DNA of 64,000 nt from Arthrobacter sp. AFG20 (GCF_002892795.1 NZ_PJMC01000012.1:62001-126000); one strand, 5' to 3'; counted from the first letter of the stretch, positions 52,329 to 61,819 are shown. The notes: generated by a model not told the origin, from the sequence alone. Made by a program: numbers and translations.

Positions 52329-52731
52329 GGCACCAGCATGCCAGACGACGGCGAAGGTCAACACGGAGTGTCCGGAATCCGGCCCCTGTGACGCAGAATG
52401 TCACGAATTTTCCGCGCTACTTGCATTTCTCCGGAACAAAAAACTGAGTAGTGCGGAAAAAGTACTTATATACCCGCCCCTGAGGGGGCTGTTACGTTCA
52501 AACGGCAGGAACCTCCGGAGTCACGTACGACGCCGGGCGTCCGGACCAGCGGAAACGTCCCGGAAGCCTGTGGCTGAATTTCAGCCGTGCCATCCGCGGG
52601 AGGGTAATTCCGGCGGTTGGAGCCGGCAATTCGTCCGGCTTTTGGGCCGGGAAAATTTACGGCCGGGTGATTGGGGTCGGTTGAATTGGGCCGGTCATTT
52701 GGAACACGAGCGAGCATTGCAGAGGTGAACA
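52329..52731. other. Divergent intergenic region, pgm / NERD gene
   Basis: 403 bp without a convincing gene. It holds an AT-rich patch with TATATA at 52467-52472 (a possible -10 in either direction), a short GCCCC-TGAG-GGGGC hairpin at 52476-52489, and TTTTCCGC (52408) / GCGGAAAA (52453) as a widely spaced inverted repeat. Nothing else stands out. Confidence 0.5.
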
Positions 52732-53604
52732 ATGGGGGCTGGAGATGCAGCATCCGAACGGACGAGGCTCGCCAGCGAACGGATCGCGCGGCTGAAGCGC
52801 GACCCCGGCCCTGTTGGTGCCGGTTCTGTGGGTGCGGAGCAAAGCAGCCACCTGGCGGCCGAAAGGCTTGCCGGGCTGGGGTCCCACGGCTGGTTCCTGC
52901 TGCACGATGTCCATTGGCCGGGCCGCCCGCTGGCGCGGCTGGAGCATGTCCTGGTGGGGCCAGGCGGCGTGGTGGTTGTCAGCGTCAAGAACTGGTCCGG
53001 CCACGTCGACGTCGTGGATGGCGCGCTCCTCCAGAACGGTCATGACCGGTTCCCGGCGGTGGAGACGTCGCTGGCGCAGGCAGCCGCGGTGGCCGCGGTC
53101 CTGCCGGCGCCGTGGCGGAGGCTGGTCCGCTCGCTGATCTGCCTGACAGCCCAGCCGGAACTGCGGGGCACCACCGGTTCGGGCATCGAGGTGCGGGGGA
53201 TCGACTGCATCCCGGAGGCCGTAACCGGCCTGCCGGACGTGCTGGATGCACCTTCGGCCCTGTTGCTCTACGCACAGCTAGGGCAACTCCTCACCCGTCC
53301 GCAGGTGCCGGAAGCCGGCACCGTCCGGAACCCCGCCTACCGCCCAGCCACGGGCAGCCCGGGCGCAGGCCGCCCTGGCACCGAGGGAACGGACGACGCG
53401 AACACGTCCAGGGCAGCGCTCCGGCGTCCGGCGCACCGGCGTCCGTCCGACAGGCGTCCGGCCCCACCGCACTATCGGTATGCCCGGGATCGCCGGCCGG
53501 GTACCGTGCTGCGGATGGTGGGACGGTCACTCGTCGCGGGTCTCGTTTCAGCGGCACTGCTGGCGCCGCCCCTGTGGCTGTTGTGGGAGCTGCTCCCTAA
53601 GTAA
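52732..53604 (+). CDS. NERD-domain protein with C-terminal membrane anchor
   Basis: 290 residues. A nuclease-related (NERD) domain spans ~35-160: GAEQSSHLAAERLAGLGSHGWFLLHDVHWPGRPLARLEHVLVGPGGVVVVSVKNWSG, with the E-x-x-L...D/H...K-x-W catalytic-type pattern and Lys in VSVKNW. A basic Arg/Pro linker (~215-260, RRPAHRRPSDRRPAPP) follows, then one transmembrane helix (~268-286) near the C-terminus. The domain is probably cytoplasmic, anchored by its tail. AGAGGTG precedes the ATG. Function of NERD proteins is not firmly established; nuclease activity is assumed from the restriction-enzyme-like fold. Confidence 0.85.
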   Translation: MGAGDAASERTRLASERIARLKRDPGPVGAGSVGAEQSSHLAAERLAGLGSHGWFLLHDVHWPGRPLARLEHVLVGPGGVVVVSVKNWSGHVDVVDGALLQNGHDRFPAVETSLAQAAAVAAVLPAPWRRLVRSLICLTAQPELRGTTGSGIEVRGIDCIPEAVTGLPDVLDAPSALLLYAQLGQLLTRPQVPEAGTVRNPAYRPATGSPGAGRPGTEGTDDANTSRAALRRPAHRRPSDRRPAPPHYRYARDRRPGTVLRMVGRSLVAGLVSAALLAPPLWLLWELLPK

Positions 53605-53627
53605 GGCCAGCCGGTGCCCGGTCAGAT

Positions 53628-53652
53628 GTCCCCGGCATAAATGTCCGGGGAC
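53628..53652 (+). terminator. Terminator after NERD gene
   Basis: GTCCCCGG / CCGGGGAC arms with a 9-nt loop, 24 bp after the stop. An inverted repeat TTCTGT-N5-ACAGAA (53663-53679) lies right before the ribosome-binding site of the next gene. Confidence 0.75.
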
Positions 53653-53692
53653 GGCGGTAATGTTCTGTTGAGGACAGAATGAGGGGATTCCC

Positions 53693-54247
53693 ATGACAGA
53701 GCAGCGTCCCGGAACCGGCGACGAGCCGAAACCGGACACCCACCAGCAACCGCACCACGGCCAACAGCAGGGTTCGGACATTCCGGCCCCGCCGTTGTAC
53801 AACCCGCCGCTGTACACCCCGCCCGGCGAGCAGTTTGGCGGGCAGCACGGTGACGCGGGCGCCGGCGGTGCCTACGGCCAGCCGGTGAGCCCCTACAGCC
53901 AGCAGTATGGCCAGCAGTACGGGCAACAATATGGCCAGCAATACAATCAGCAGTACTCCAGCCCGTACGGCCAGCCGTCGTACTACGGTGCAGCGCCCCA
54001 GCCGAAGAGCCTCAGCATCGCCAGCCTGTGCTGTGGGATCGCCGTCTACCTGGGCTTCGGGGTCTTCATCCTGCCGCAGCTGGCCGCCGTGATCCTGGGC
54101 CACATGGCGTTGCGCCGTGAACCGTCAGGCCGCGGCTTCGCCATTGCCGGCCTTGTAATGGGGTATCTCGGCCTCGCCCTGACAGTCCTCGCGATTGTGG
54201 GGCTGGCCATCCTGGCGAGCCTCGCGAGCACGTCCAGCACTATCTGA
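53693..54247 (+). CDS. DUF4190-like membrane protein with QQYG repeats
   Basis: 184 residues. The N-terminal ~100 are Pro/Gln/Tyr/Gly-rich and contain tandem QQYG units (about 71-85). Two transmembrane helices follow: LSIASLCCGIAVYLGFGVFILPQLAAVILGHMAL and GFAIAGLVMGYLGLALTVLAIVGLAIL, with the R-x-x-P-S-G-x-G-x-A linker characteristic of DUF4190. GAGGGG lies before the ATG. Function unknown; often near cell-envelope genes. The disordered cytoplasmic tail is a likely protein-interaction region. Confidence 0.85.
   Translation: MTEQRPGTGDEPKPDTHQQPHHGQQQGSDIPAPPLYNPPLYTPPGEQFGGQHGDAGAGGAYGQPVSPYSQQYGQQYGQQYGQQYNQQYSSPYGQPSYYGAAPQPKSLSIASLCCGIAVYLGFGVFILPQLAAVILGHMALRREPSGRGFAIAGLVMGYLGLALTVLAIVGLAILASLASTSSTI
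53901..53956 (+). repeat. 12-bp coding repeats (QQYG)
   Basis: Tandem 12-bp units of the type CAGCAGTATGGC and variants at CAGCAGTACGGG, CAACAATATGGC, CAGCAATACAAT. Synonymous third-base changes between units suggest an old expansion rather than slippage now in progress. Confidence 0.75.
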
Positions 54248-54271
54248 AGCCCAGCGCTATCTGAAGCAAGG

Positions 54272-55159
54272 CTAGCGTGTCAGTGCTGCCGTCAGCCGTG
54301 CCTCGTTGTCCTCGAGCCACTGCCGGCGGCGGCTGATCACTTCGCCAACTCCGTCGTGCCACATGCGTGCCCAGCCTCCTCCGAGGTTCAGGGCGTTATG
54401 CTCCATGCGTTCGAGCGAGAGCTCCGCGGCCTCCGCTCCGAACTGCGGAAGCCGCCGTCGTTCTTCCGGTGTCCAGCCGTAGGCGTCAGCGAAGATCCTG
54501 AGCCGCCGGAAGGGATCCACCGTTTCCCAGCCGGCCCACGCATCAGCCGGGTCCCGCAGCGGAACCCAGTGCATGGCAGTGTTGTAGGAATCCTTGAAGG
54601 CGGTGCTCAGTCCGGCGAGGTCGAAGTCGATGAGTCCTGCGGCGAGGCCCCCGCGGACCACAACGTTCTGCGGGGTTACATCCAGGTGGCAGACCAGCCT
54701 GCCCGGGTCCTGCCTGACCGGCCGTGGCGGGAACGGATGCCTGGACGGGGTAAATCCCGCCGACGCCGCGTGCAGCCGGCGGAGCAGGCGGGCCACGGAG
54801 CGTAGCAGATCCTCGGACCGCACCCACTGTTCGGGCACGGCACCGGCACATGTGCCCGGAAGGAACGTGAGCACATCACGGCCCGCGCTGTCCTGGCCGA
54901 GGAACCTGGGGGAGCCCTCGAAGCCGGCGTCCTCCAGCCAGTCCAGGTAGTCCGCCACGGCGTAGCTTTGCGGCTGGTGCGGGCGGCGCACCGTCCCGCC
55001 AACCCGCACCACGCCGTCGGTGACGTCGCCTGCCGGCAGGAGTTCGACGTCGGTCTCCTCGCCGGGGGCAGGGATGTAGATGCGGTTCTCGACAGGGAGG
55101 CGCGTTCCAGGATCCACCCGGCAAGCGTACGCCCGGGCGATGGGAGCCCGAGGCTGCAC
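54272..55159 (-). CDS. Aminoglycoside-phosphotransferase-family kinase
   Basis: APH/choline-kinase-fold protein, 295 residues. Brenner-type catalytic loop LVCHLDVTPQNVVVRGG (Asp, Asn) and metal loop LIDFDLAGLS are intact, with the N-lobe strands around VVRVGGTVRRPHQPQS. GTG start immediately follows the amidase stop (TGA then GTG), so it is translationally coupled. A later GTG (VDPGTRLPVEN) is possible. The substrate is unknown; antibiotic resistance is not implied, since the family also phosphorylates amino alcohols and sugars. Confidence 0.83.
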   Translation of the reverse strand: MQPRAPIARAYACRVDPGTRLPVENRIYIPAPGEETDVELLPAGDVTDGVVRVGGTVRRPHQPQSYAVADYLDWLEDAGFEGSPRFLGQDSAGRDVLTFLPGTCAGAVPEQWVRSEDLLRSVARLLRRLHAASAGFTPSRHPFPPRPVRQDPGRLVCHLDVTPQNVVVRGGLAAGLIDFDLAGLSTAFKDSYNTAMHWVPLRDPADAWAGWETVDPFRRLRIFADAYGWTPEERRRLPQFGAEAAELSLERMEHNALNLGGGWARMWHDGVGEVISRRRQWLEDNEARLTAALTR

Positions 55160-56590
55160 TCAGAACCCCAACTGGGCTGCCACCTGCAGGAGCAGCGACT
55201 CCGAGCCGGGCCGGCCGATCAGCTGGATGCCCATCGGCAGTCCTGCTCCCGGGCTGCCCCCGGTCCAGTGGACCGGGATACTGACGGCCGGAAGGCCGCA
55301 AACGTTGACCATGGATGACCATGGTGCGAACTCGCACTGCCTGCGGTAGTCGCCGTCGGCGTCGCCCGCCCATTCCGGGGACGGCCAGCGGCCGTCCCCG
55401 TGGCCGGACCCGGTGAACCAGCCCACCGGGCGCGGTGTCTGGGCCAGCGCGGGCGTCAGGATCAGGTCCCAGGCTGAGTACTGCGCCAGGGTATCGCGCT
55501 CGAATTGCCGGAGGAACGCCAGGCATTCGTTGAGTTTGGCCGCGCTCCGCTGCTGAGCGCGCCGCCGGAATGTGCGCGTCAGCGGCGTCAGCAGGGCCTC
55601 GCGGTGCGGGGCGATCCGGGCCGCGCCCACTCCCGCCGTCCAGGCGGTGGTGAACGCATCGGGGTACCGGTTATCGTACCGAATCTCAGCCTCGGCGACG
55701 TCGTGCCCGGCCGCGGTGAGCAGCCGGACGCCGGCGTCCAGCGCGTCCAGTGCCTCCGGGTCCGGAGTGAACGGGAAGATTCCGGCCCAGGGGCTGTCCA
55801 GGCTGACGCCGATCCGCAGCGAAGCAGGCGCGCGGCCCACGGCATTTAGGTAGCTGGCGCCGTTGGAGGCCAGGACATCCAGCAGCAGTGCGGCGTCGGC
55901 CACGGAACGGGCCAGCGGTCCGGCCACCACCAGGCCGGCGCGGTCCCCGCTGCTTTCGCCCGCCGGAACCACGCCCCGGCCGGGCTTCAGGCCCAGCAGG
56001 CCGCATGCCGCCGCCGGGATCCGGATCGACCCGCCGCCGTCGGTTCCGGGTGCGAACGGCACCAGTCCCGCCGCCACGGCAGCGGCGCTGCCGCCGGAGG
56101 AACCACCCGAGCTCCTGCTCAGGGCATGGGGATTGCGCGACGGCGGTGCGATGCGGTTTTCGCTGTAGGCCGTCAACCCGAATTCGGGAACCTGCGTCTT
56201 GCCGAGGGAGATGGCACCGGCGCCCCTGAGGGCTGCGGCGAGGGCGCCGTCCGCCGGTGCCGGACGGCGGTCCAGCGCTGCGCTGCCGTGGGTGGTGACC
56301 ACGCCGGCAACATCGGTGAGGTCCTTGAAGGCGACCGGCATCCCGTGCAGCGGCGGGAGTGGCTGATCCGGGTGACGCCGGGCGAACAGAGCGTCTGCGG
56401 CGGCTGCCTCGGCCATCGCCCTCGGCCCGGTGACGGTGATAAAGGCCCCCATCTTCGGGTTCGATTCCTCGATTCGCGCCAGGAAATGCGCCGTGACTTC
56501 GCGGGCGGAGAGCTCGCCGGAACGCAGCGCTGACCTCAGCTGCACTGCCGACAGGCGGTGGATGTCAGCGCTGCGGTGTGGGGCGGACAA
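55160..56590 (-). CDS. Amidase (amidase-signature family)
   Basis: Amide hydrolase, 476 residues, with the Ser-cisSer-Lys triad: Lys in PVAFKDLTDV (~92), Ser-Ser region in LSRSSGGSSGGSAAAVAAGL (Gly/Ser signature) and GTDGGGSIRIPAAACGLLGLKP. TTG start after AAGGAGCACA. It is coupled to the downstream kinase gene. GatA is unlikely because no gatC/gatB are present; a nicotinamidase- or indoleacetamide-type amidase cannot be excluded. Actual substrate unknown. Confidence 0.9.
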   Translation of the reverse strand: MSAPHRSADIHRLSAVQLRSALRSGELSAREVTAHFLARIEESNPKMGAFITVTGPRAMAEAAAADALFARRHPDQPLPPLHGMPVAFKDLTDVAGVVTTHGSAALDRRPAPADGALAAALRGAGAISLGKTQVPEFGLTAYSENRIAPPSRNPHALSRSSGGSSGGSAAAVAAGLVPFAPGTDGGGSIRIPAAACGLLGLKPGRGVVPAGESSGDRAGLVVAGPLARSVADAALLLDVLASNGASYLNAVGRAPASLRIGVSLDSPWAGIFPFTPDPEALDALDAGVRLLTAAGHDVAEAEIRYDNRYPDAFTTAWTAGVGAARIAPHREALLTPLTRTFRRRAQQRSAAKLNECLAFLRQFERDTLAQYSAWDLILTPALAQTPRPVGWFTGSGHGDGRWPSPEWAGDADGDYRRQCEFAPWSSMVNVCGLPAVSIPVHWTGGSPGAGLPMGIQLIGRPGSESLLLQVAAQLGF

Positions 56591-56712
56591 TGTGCTCCTT
56601 TGCGGCGGCTCGCGGGCTTCGGACCAGCGTAACCTGTACCGGCCGAGGGGTACGGGGTGCTGCGCTGGCGATACGCTGGAGCTGAGAGCTTGAGGCCAAG
56701 GAGAGGACTCCC

Positions 56713-57039
56713 ATGAGCGACTTCGATACCGTCACCGTGAAGGACGTCCCCGCGGACGCCACCATCCTGGACGTGCGGGAGGATTACGAATGGGCGGCCG
56801 GGCACGCTGAGGGCGCCGTGCACATCCCCTTGGACCAGCTGCCCGGCAAGCTGGACGACCTCGACCCGGACGAGGACCTGTACGTCATCTGCCGGACCGG
56901 CGGGCGTTCCTTCCGCGCAGCCCAGTGGCTGGTGGGCCAGGGGTATACGGCGGTCAACGTGGCCGGCGGGATGGACCAGTGGTTGGAATCCGGCAAGCCG
57001 CTGGTGTCTGACAACGGACTCAAGCCCGTGGTTCTGTAG
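56713..57039 (+). CDS. Rhodanese-like sulfurtransferase
   Basis: Single-domain rhodanese, 108 residues, Cys60 in VICRTGGRSFRAAQWL as the persulfide cysteine, preceded by TILDVREDYEWAAGHAEGAVHIPL. Strong AAGGAGAGG before the ATG. The compact size fits GlpE/YgaP-type proteins. Divergent from the amidase gene; likely sulfur transfer or thiol detoxification. Confidence 0.95.
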   Translation: MSDFDTVTVKDVPADATILDVREDYEWAAGHAEGAVHIPLDQLPGKLDDLDPDEDLYVICRTGGRSFRAAQWLVGQGYTAVNVAGGMDQWLESGKPLVSDNGLKPVVL

Positions 57040-57093
57040 ACCGGGCCGCCGTCGCCTACACAACCCCCGTCCCATACCCGCAAAGGAATACCC

Positions 57094-58074
57094 ATGCCCG
57101 CCGCCCGCCGCACCTACACCTTCCTCGGCCCCGAGGGCACGTTCACGGAGGCGGCGCTCCTGCAGGTTCCGGATGCGGCCGAAGCCGTGCGCATCCCGTC
57201 CTCGAACGTCAACGCGGCGCTGGACCGGGTGCGGGACGGATCGGCCGATGCTGCGATGGTGCCCATCGAGAACTCGGTGGAGGGCGGCGTCACGGCCACT
57301 CTCGACGCCATTGCCACAGGTCAGGAACTGAGGATCATCCGGGAGGTCCTCGTGCCCATCAGTTTCGTGCTGGTGGCTAGGCCCGGCATCGAGCTTTCCC
57401 GGATCCGCCGGATCTCCACTCACGGGCATGCATGGGCTCAGTGCCGGCTATGGGTGGACGAACATATTCCCGGCGTCGAATACGTTCCCGGTTCCTCCAC
57501 GGCCGCTGCTGCAATGGGCCTGCTGGAGGACGACGCGCACTACGACGCCGCCATCTGCGCGCCCATTGTCGCCGCCGAGCAGCCCGGACTGCAGGTGCTG
57601 GCCGAGAACATCGGTGACAATCCGGGCGCGGTGACCCGGTTCATCCTGGTCAGCCGTCCGGGCATTCTGCCGGCCCGGACGGGCGCGGACAAGACCACGG
57701 TCGTGGTGCCCCTTCCCGAGGACCGGCCGGGCGCGCTGATGGAAATCCTGGACCAGTTCGCCACCCGCGGCGTCAACCTGAGCCGCATCGAGTCCCGGCC
57801 CACCGGGCAGTACCTGGGGCATTACTTCTTCAGCATCGACGCCGACGGCCACGTGGGCGATGCGCGGGTGGCCGACGCCTTAGCCGGCCTCCACCGCATC
57901 AGCTCGGCCACGCGATTCCTTGGTTCCTACGGCCGCGCCGATGCGCAGGCTCCCGTAGTGCCGGAGCACACGTCGGACGAGGCATTCCAGGCGGCGCATG
58001 CATGGGTCAATGGGATCCTCGCCGGCGACTCCGCGGCCACGGAGACTCCGGTGGAAGCTTCGCCGTCAGCGTAG
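57094..58074 (+). CDS. pheA: Prephenate dehydratase
   Basis: Phenylalanine biosynthesis, prephenate to phenylpyruvate; monofunctional 326-residue type. Signature YTFLGPEGTFTEAALLQ, PIENSVEGGV, catalytic Thr in NPGAVTRFILVSR, then the ACT domain with GVNLSRIESRPTGQYLGHYFF (Phe-binding ESRP). AAAGGA before the ATG. Extra C-terminal ~40 residues (VPEHTSDEAFQAAHAW) end low-complexity. 55 bp after the rhodanese gene and probably co-transcribed. Confidence 0.96.
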   Translation: MPAARRTYTFLGPEGTFTEAALLQVPDAAEAVRIPSSNVNAALDRVRDGSADAAMVPIENSVEGGVTATLDAIATGQELRIIREVLVPISFVLVARPGIELSRIRRISTHGHAWAQCRLWVDEHIPGVEYVPGSSTAAAAMGLLEDDAHYDAAICAPIVAAEQPGLQVLAENIGDNPGAVTRFILVSRPGILPARTGADKTTVVVPLPEDRPGALMEILDQFATRGVNLSRIESRPTGQYLGHYFFSIDADGHVGDARVADALAGLHRISSATRFLGSYGRADAQAPVVPEHTSDEAFQAAHAWVNGILAGDSAATETPVEASPSA

Positions 58075-58166
58075 ATAAATACCCCGCGGGGCACTTCCCT
58101 GCAAATGTTGCTGTGCGTATGCTTGCATGATCAACAAAGGGATGGCCCCAGCGAAAGGAGCGGGTC

Positions 58167-58382
58167 ATGTCGGACAAGAATGACAATGACGGCCAGGGAA
58201 TGATCGTCAATCCCAAGCCCACAGGTGAGAACCAGGACTGGGACGGGGATGAGGCCGACCGTGCGGACCGCCTGCGCTTCGAAGAGGAGCAGGCCATGAT
58301 CCGCGAACAGTCCGAGGCCCGGGCAGCCGCTAAGGCCGCTGCCGAGTCCGCCAAGCACGCCGACACCGCGCAGTCAGCCTAG
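58167..58382 (+). CDS. Small charged hypothetical protein
   Basis: 71 residues; N-terminal Asn/Asp/Gly-rich MSDKNDNDGQGMIVNPKPTGENQDWDGDEADR followed by a long alpha-helix DRLRFEEEQAMIREQSEARAAAKAAAESAKHA. AAAGGAG precedes the ATG. Coiled-coil-like and highly charged; no family recognised. A long open frame on the opposite strand over this gene has no ribosome-binding site and is rejected. Its stop is part of a direct repeat (next entry). Confidence 0.8.
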   Translation: MSDKNDNDGQGMIVNPKPTGENQDWDGDEADRADRLRFEEEQAMIREQSEARAAAKAAAESAKHADTAQSA

Positions 58383-58415
58383 GGCGCCGCCAGCCTGGTG
58401 GACAGTCAGCCTAGG
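58371..58415 (+). repeat. 13-bp direct repeat around the stop of the small gene
   Basis: CAGTCAGCCTAGG at 58371-58383 and 58403-58415, 32 bp apart; the first copy contains the TAG stop. GCGCTT-TCCT-AAGCGC (58415-58430) forms a hairpin right after, at the end of the convergent kinase gene. Confidence 0.6.
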
Positions 58416-58422
58416 CGCTTTC

Positions 58423-59487
58423 CTAAGCGCGCGCGGCTTCTTCCCTGACCCGCACCAGCAAAGATCCCGGCTCCACCTGGACCGTCACCTTCGTGGCGTC
58501 CCCCGACGTGTCGCCGTCGAGCTGGGTGGGCATGGGTTCCGGGCACCTGATGACCACCTTGCCCGAGCGGTACACGCTCATGACGGGCAGATGCCGCTTG
58601 TGCTTGAACAGGATCTTGGCGTACATCGCCAGCCAGCCCACGGCGCTGCGGGGGCTCATGACCACCACGTCCAGCATCCCGTCGTCGATCATGGCCTGCG
58701 GGATGAAATCGATGCCACCCGGCACCAGGCCGCAGTTGGCAAACAGGACGCTGCGGATCTTCCGGGACTGGTCCGGCTGGTCATCCAGCGAGATGGCCAC
58801 TTTCTTCCTGCGCCCGGGAAGGTGGCGGACTCCCGCCTCCGTGTAGGCCAGCCATCCGACGGCGCGCTTCAGCCCATCGTTCGTGTCACCCACCACCTCG
58901 GCGTCCATGCCGATGCCGGCCATGACGAGGAACGAGTGGCTTGAGGAGTGGCCCGTGAGCGAGTTCTCGATTTCCATCCGCGCCGTGTCGATGAACCGCT
59001 GGTGGCCGAAGAGCGCCGTCTGGATATTGCCGTACAGGTCGTAGACGTTCAGATCCACGTTGCGGGCCAGCAGGTTGCCCGTGCCGAGGGGGACCAGGCC
59101 CATCGCCACCCCGCTGTGCGCGAGGGCCTCAGCCGCCACCCGCACCGTGCCGTCGCCGCCCCCCACAAGCACGACGTCGGCTCCGTACTCCAGCGCCGCC
59201 CGGACCTGCGAGTGGCCCGGGTCCTCCGGCGTCGTTTCGAAGAAGCGGGGCTCCTCCCAGCCGGCAGTCAGACAGGCGCGCTGGATGGTGGCGCGGGCTT
59301 CATCGGCCTTGGCCTTGATGGGGTTGAGGATGACGGCGACGCGCTGGCGTTCCAGGCCGTGTTCGTGGGCCTCTTCGCGCACGGCGCTGCGGACATGCAG
59401 GGCCTTCAGCTTGCGCACACCCCACCAGCTGGAGACGGCGAAGGCCAGGGCTGCAGCGATCAGGACGTAAAGAAGCAGGTCGCTCAT
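58423..59487 (-). CDS. Diacylglycerol kinase family protein
   Basis: Lipid kinase, 354 residues. An N-terminal transmembrane segment [19 protein letters not shown] (~4-22) anchors it, then the catalytic domain with [30 protein letters not shown] and [17 protein letters not shown], the GGGDGT and GTGN motifs of DAGK/YegS-type enzymes. C-terminal domain: PMPTQLDGD..., [10 protein letters not shown]. Preceded by GGAGC. Likely phosphatidic acid production or lipid recycling at the membrane; divergent from serS by 55 bp. Confidence 0.92.
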   Translation of the reverse strand: MSDLLLYVLIAAALAFAVSSWWGVRKLKALHVRSAVREEAHEHGLERQRVAVILNPIKAKADEARATIQRACLTAGWEEPRFFETTPEDPGHSQVRAALEYGADVVLVGGGDGTVRVAAEALAHSGVAMGLVPLGTGNLLARNVDLNVYDLYGNIQTALFGHQRFIDTARMEIENSLTGHSSSHSFLVMAGIGMDAEVVGDTNDGLKRAVGWLAYTEAGVRHLPGRRKKVAISLDDQPDQSRKIRSVLFANCGLVPGGIDFIPQAMIDDGMLDVVVMSPRSAVGWLAMYAKILFKHKRHLPVMSVYRSGKVVIRCPEPMPTQLDGDTSGDATKVTVQVEPGSLLVRVREEAARA

Positions 59488-59530
59488 GGTGCTCCAACAC
59501 TATCCCGCCCGGAGTGTCCCGCGGATTCGA

Positions 59531-59536
59531 TACCCT
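59531..59536 (+). promoter_or_regulatory. Probable -10 of leaderless serS transcript
   Basis: TACCCT ends 6 bp before the GTG start of serS; with a normal 7-nt discriminator the message begins at the start codon. No Shine-Dalgarno is visible, supporting a leaderless mRNA. I could not find a good -35. Confidence 0.5.
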
Positions 59537-59542
59537 TGTCTG

Positions 59543-60823
59543 GTGATCGACGTAAAAGACCTCAGCGAAAATCCGGACAAGTTCCGCGCCAGCCAGCGCG
59601 CCCGCGGTGCGGACGAAACCCTGGTGGACGCGATCATCGACGCAGATGCCGCGCGCCGCACAGCGCTGATCAGCTTCGAGAACCTCCGCGCCGAACAGAA
59701 CGTGTTCGGCAAGAAGGTAGCTCAGGCCAAGGGCGAGGAAAAGCAGGCGCTGCTCGCCGAGGTCCGCGAACTTGCGGGCGCGGTGAAGGCTGCCTCGGCC
59801 GAGGCCGACGCAGCGCAGGCCAAGCAGGAAGAACTGCTGCGCACCATCCCCAACCTCATTGAAGGCGGCGTGCCGGCCGGTGGCGAGGATGACTACGTTG
59901 TGGTCAAGACTGTGGGCACGCCGCGCGAATTCCCTGACTTCGAGCCCCGCGACCACCTCGAAATCGGCGAGCTGATCGGCGCGATCGACATGGAGCGCGG
60001 CGCGAAGGTCTCCGGGGCACGCTTCTACTTCCTCCGCGGCGTGGGTGCCCGGCTGGAAATGGCCTTGCTGCAGATGGCCATGGAACAGGCCATCGAGGCC
60101 GGTTTCATCCCCATGATCACCCCCACGCTCGTCCGCCCCGAGACCATGCAGGGCACCGGATTCGACGTAAAGCACGACGCCGAGATCTACCGTCTCGCCG
60201 AGGACGACCTTTACTTGGTGGGCACCTCCGAGGTGCCCCTCGCCGGGTACCACGCGGACGAGATCCTGGACCTCTCCGCCGGCCCCATCCGCTTCGCCGG
60301 CCAAAGCTCCTGCTACCGCCGCGAGGCCGGCTCGCACGGCAAGGACACCCGCGGGATCATCCGCGTCCACCAGTTCAACAAGGTGGAGATGTTCATCTAC
60401 ACCACGGCGGAAGACGCCGCGGCCGAACATGAGCGCCTGCTGGCCTGGGAAGAGCAGATGCTGGCCAAGTGCGAGCTGCCCTACCGTGTGATCGACACTG
60501 CCGCCGGCGACCTCGGCATGTCTGCAGCCCGCAAGTTCGACTGCGAAGCCTGGGTCCCCACCCAGGGCGCGTACCGCGAGCTGACCTCCACGTCCAACTG
60601 CACCACATTCCAGGCGCGTCGCCTCAACATCCGCGAGCGTGTGTTCACCGAGGACGGCAGCCCCAAGGGCACCCGTGCTGTGGCCACGCTCAACGGCACG
60701 CTGGCAACCACGCGCTGGATCGTGGCCCTCCTGGAGCACCACCAGAACGCCGACGGCTCGGTCAACGTGCCCGCGGCCCTGCAGAAGTACCTCGGCGGCC
60801 TCGAGGTTCTCCCCGTTCTTTAG
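59543..60823 (+). CDS. serS: Seryl-tRNA synthetase
   Basis: Charges tRNA-Ser; 426 residues, standard bacterial length. N-terminal coiled-coil arm (~28-100, e.g. [23 protein letters not shown]), then the class II core: motif 2 region FRxE-type in [34 protein letters not shown], motif 3 [21 protein letters not shown] start ([15 protein letters not shown]) chosen as the conserved N-terminus; longer in-frame sequence is unsupported. Leaderless start likely. Confidence 0.97.
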   Translation: MIDVKDLSENPDKFRASQRARGADETLVDAIIDADAARRTALISFENLRAEQNVFGKKVAQAKGEEKQALLAEVRELAGAVKAASAEADAAQAKQEELLRTIPNLIEGGVPAGGEDDYVVVKTVGTPREFPDFEPRDHLEIGELIGAIDMERGAKVSGARFYFLRGVGARLEMALLQMAMEQAIEAGFIPMITPTLVRPETMQGTGFDVKHDAEIYRLAEDDLYLVGTSEVPLAGYHADEILDLSAGPIRFAGQSSCYRREAGSHGKDTRGIIRVHQFNKVEMFIYTTAEDAAAEHERLLAWEEQMLAKCELPYRVIDTAAGDLGMSAARKFDCEAWVPTQGAYRELTSTSNCTTFQARRLNIRERVFTEDGSPKGTRAVATLNGTLATTRWIVALLEHHQNADGSVNVPAALQKYLGGLEVLPVL

Positions 60824-60945
60824 GAACCGGTTCGCCAAGCGGAACTCCGCCTGGCGGCGCTTGAGGGGAGTATTTACCCGCCGTTCACGCGTTGCTGTGC
60901 GCTGCGTCCTAGCTGGTGTCAGGGGTGTCTGCTCTACTAGGAAGC

Positions 60946-61791
60946 ATGACTACATTGAGTGAATTCTCAGCCGCCGGCACCGAAGACCGGCGAGAAGCAC
61001 AACAGAAACTCATGATCGCCCTGGACGTGGACGGCACCCTCGTAGACCACGACGGCCATATGTCCGCTCCGGTCCGCGACGCCGCACAGGCTGTGGTGGC
61101 GGCAGGGCACGAGGTACTGATCGCCACCGGACGTTCGCTCAACGCGACGCTGCCCATCATCGAACAGATCGGCCTGGACCGCGGTTACGCCGTATGCTGC
61201 AACGGTGGCGTGACTCTGCGCCTGGATCCCGGGTTGCCCAACGGCTACGACATCATCCACAAGGCCACGTTCGATCCCGGCCCGGCGCTCCGTGCCCTCC
61301 GCAAGCGCCTGCCGGCAGCGAAGTATGCGCTGGAGGACGAAGACGGGAACTTCCTCTCCACCGAGCGCTTCCAGGACGCGAGCTTCGGTGTCGAGGCCAT
61401 CGGCGTTGACTTCCAGACCATGCTCGAGGCCACGGCCGTCCGCGTCGTCGTCTTCAGCGCGGAGAACACGCCCGAGGAGTTCAACGAAGCCATCGAACAC
61501 ATCGGCCTTGCCGGCGTGACCTATTCCGTCGGCTGGACTGCGTGGCTGGATATCGCCGCGGCCGGCGTCACCAAGGCCAGCGCACTGGAGAACCTCCGCA
61601 GCCGCCTCGGCGTTGATCCGGCCGCCACGGTTGCCATCGGCGACGGCCGCAACGACATCGAGATGCTCACTTGGGCGGCCCGGGGGGTGGCCATGGGACA
61701 GGCTCCGGAGGAAGTGGTAGCCGCCGCGGACGAGGTCACCAAGTCGGTATACGACGACGGGGCCGCCCACGTGCTGCGCGGCCTTTTGTAA
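60946..61791 (+). CDS. HAD-superfamily phosphatase (Cof type)
   Basis: 281 residues. HAD motif I MIALDVDGTLVDHDG (Asp27/Asp29) after a 20-residue tail, motif II LIATGRSLNATLPII, motif III Lys in KASALENLRSRLGV, motif IV IGDGRNDIEMLTWAARGVAMG. C2B cap in between. AGGAAG before ATG 60946. Same family as 40019-40837 but clearly a different protein. It follows serS by 122 bp on the same strand; this pairing is common in Arthrobacter-like genomes. Substrate unknown. Confidence 0.92.
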   Translation: MTTLSEFSAAGTEDRREAQQKLMIALDVDGTLVDHDGHMSAPVRDAAQAVVAAGHEVLIATGRSLNATLPIIEQIGLDRGYAVCCNGGVTLRLDPGLPNGYDIIHKATFDPGPALRALRKRLPAAKYALEDEDGNFLSTERFQDASFGVEAIGVDFQTMLEATAVRVVVFSAENTPEEFNEAIEHIGLAGVTYSVGWTAWLDIAAAGVTKASALENLRSRLGVDPAATVAIGDGRNDIEMLTWAARGVAMGQAPEEVVAAADEVTKSVYDDGAAHVLRGLL

Positions 61792-61819
61792 GGGGCGGCG
61801 CTAGTTGTAACAGGCGGCT

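Noticed and set aside
52408..52460. TTTTCCGC / GCGGAAAA as a hairpin or operator
   Set aside because: Arms 37 nt apart, short, no matching second copy; reported only as a feature of the intergenic gap.
54272..55159. Antibiotic-resistance gene
   Set aside because: The APH fold is intact but the family is broad, and coupling with an amidase gene points to metabolism.
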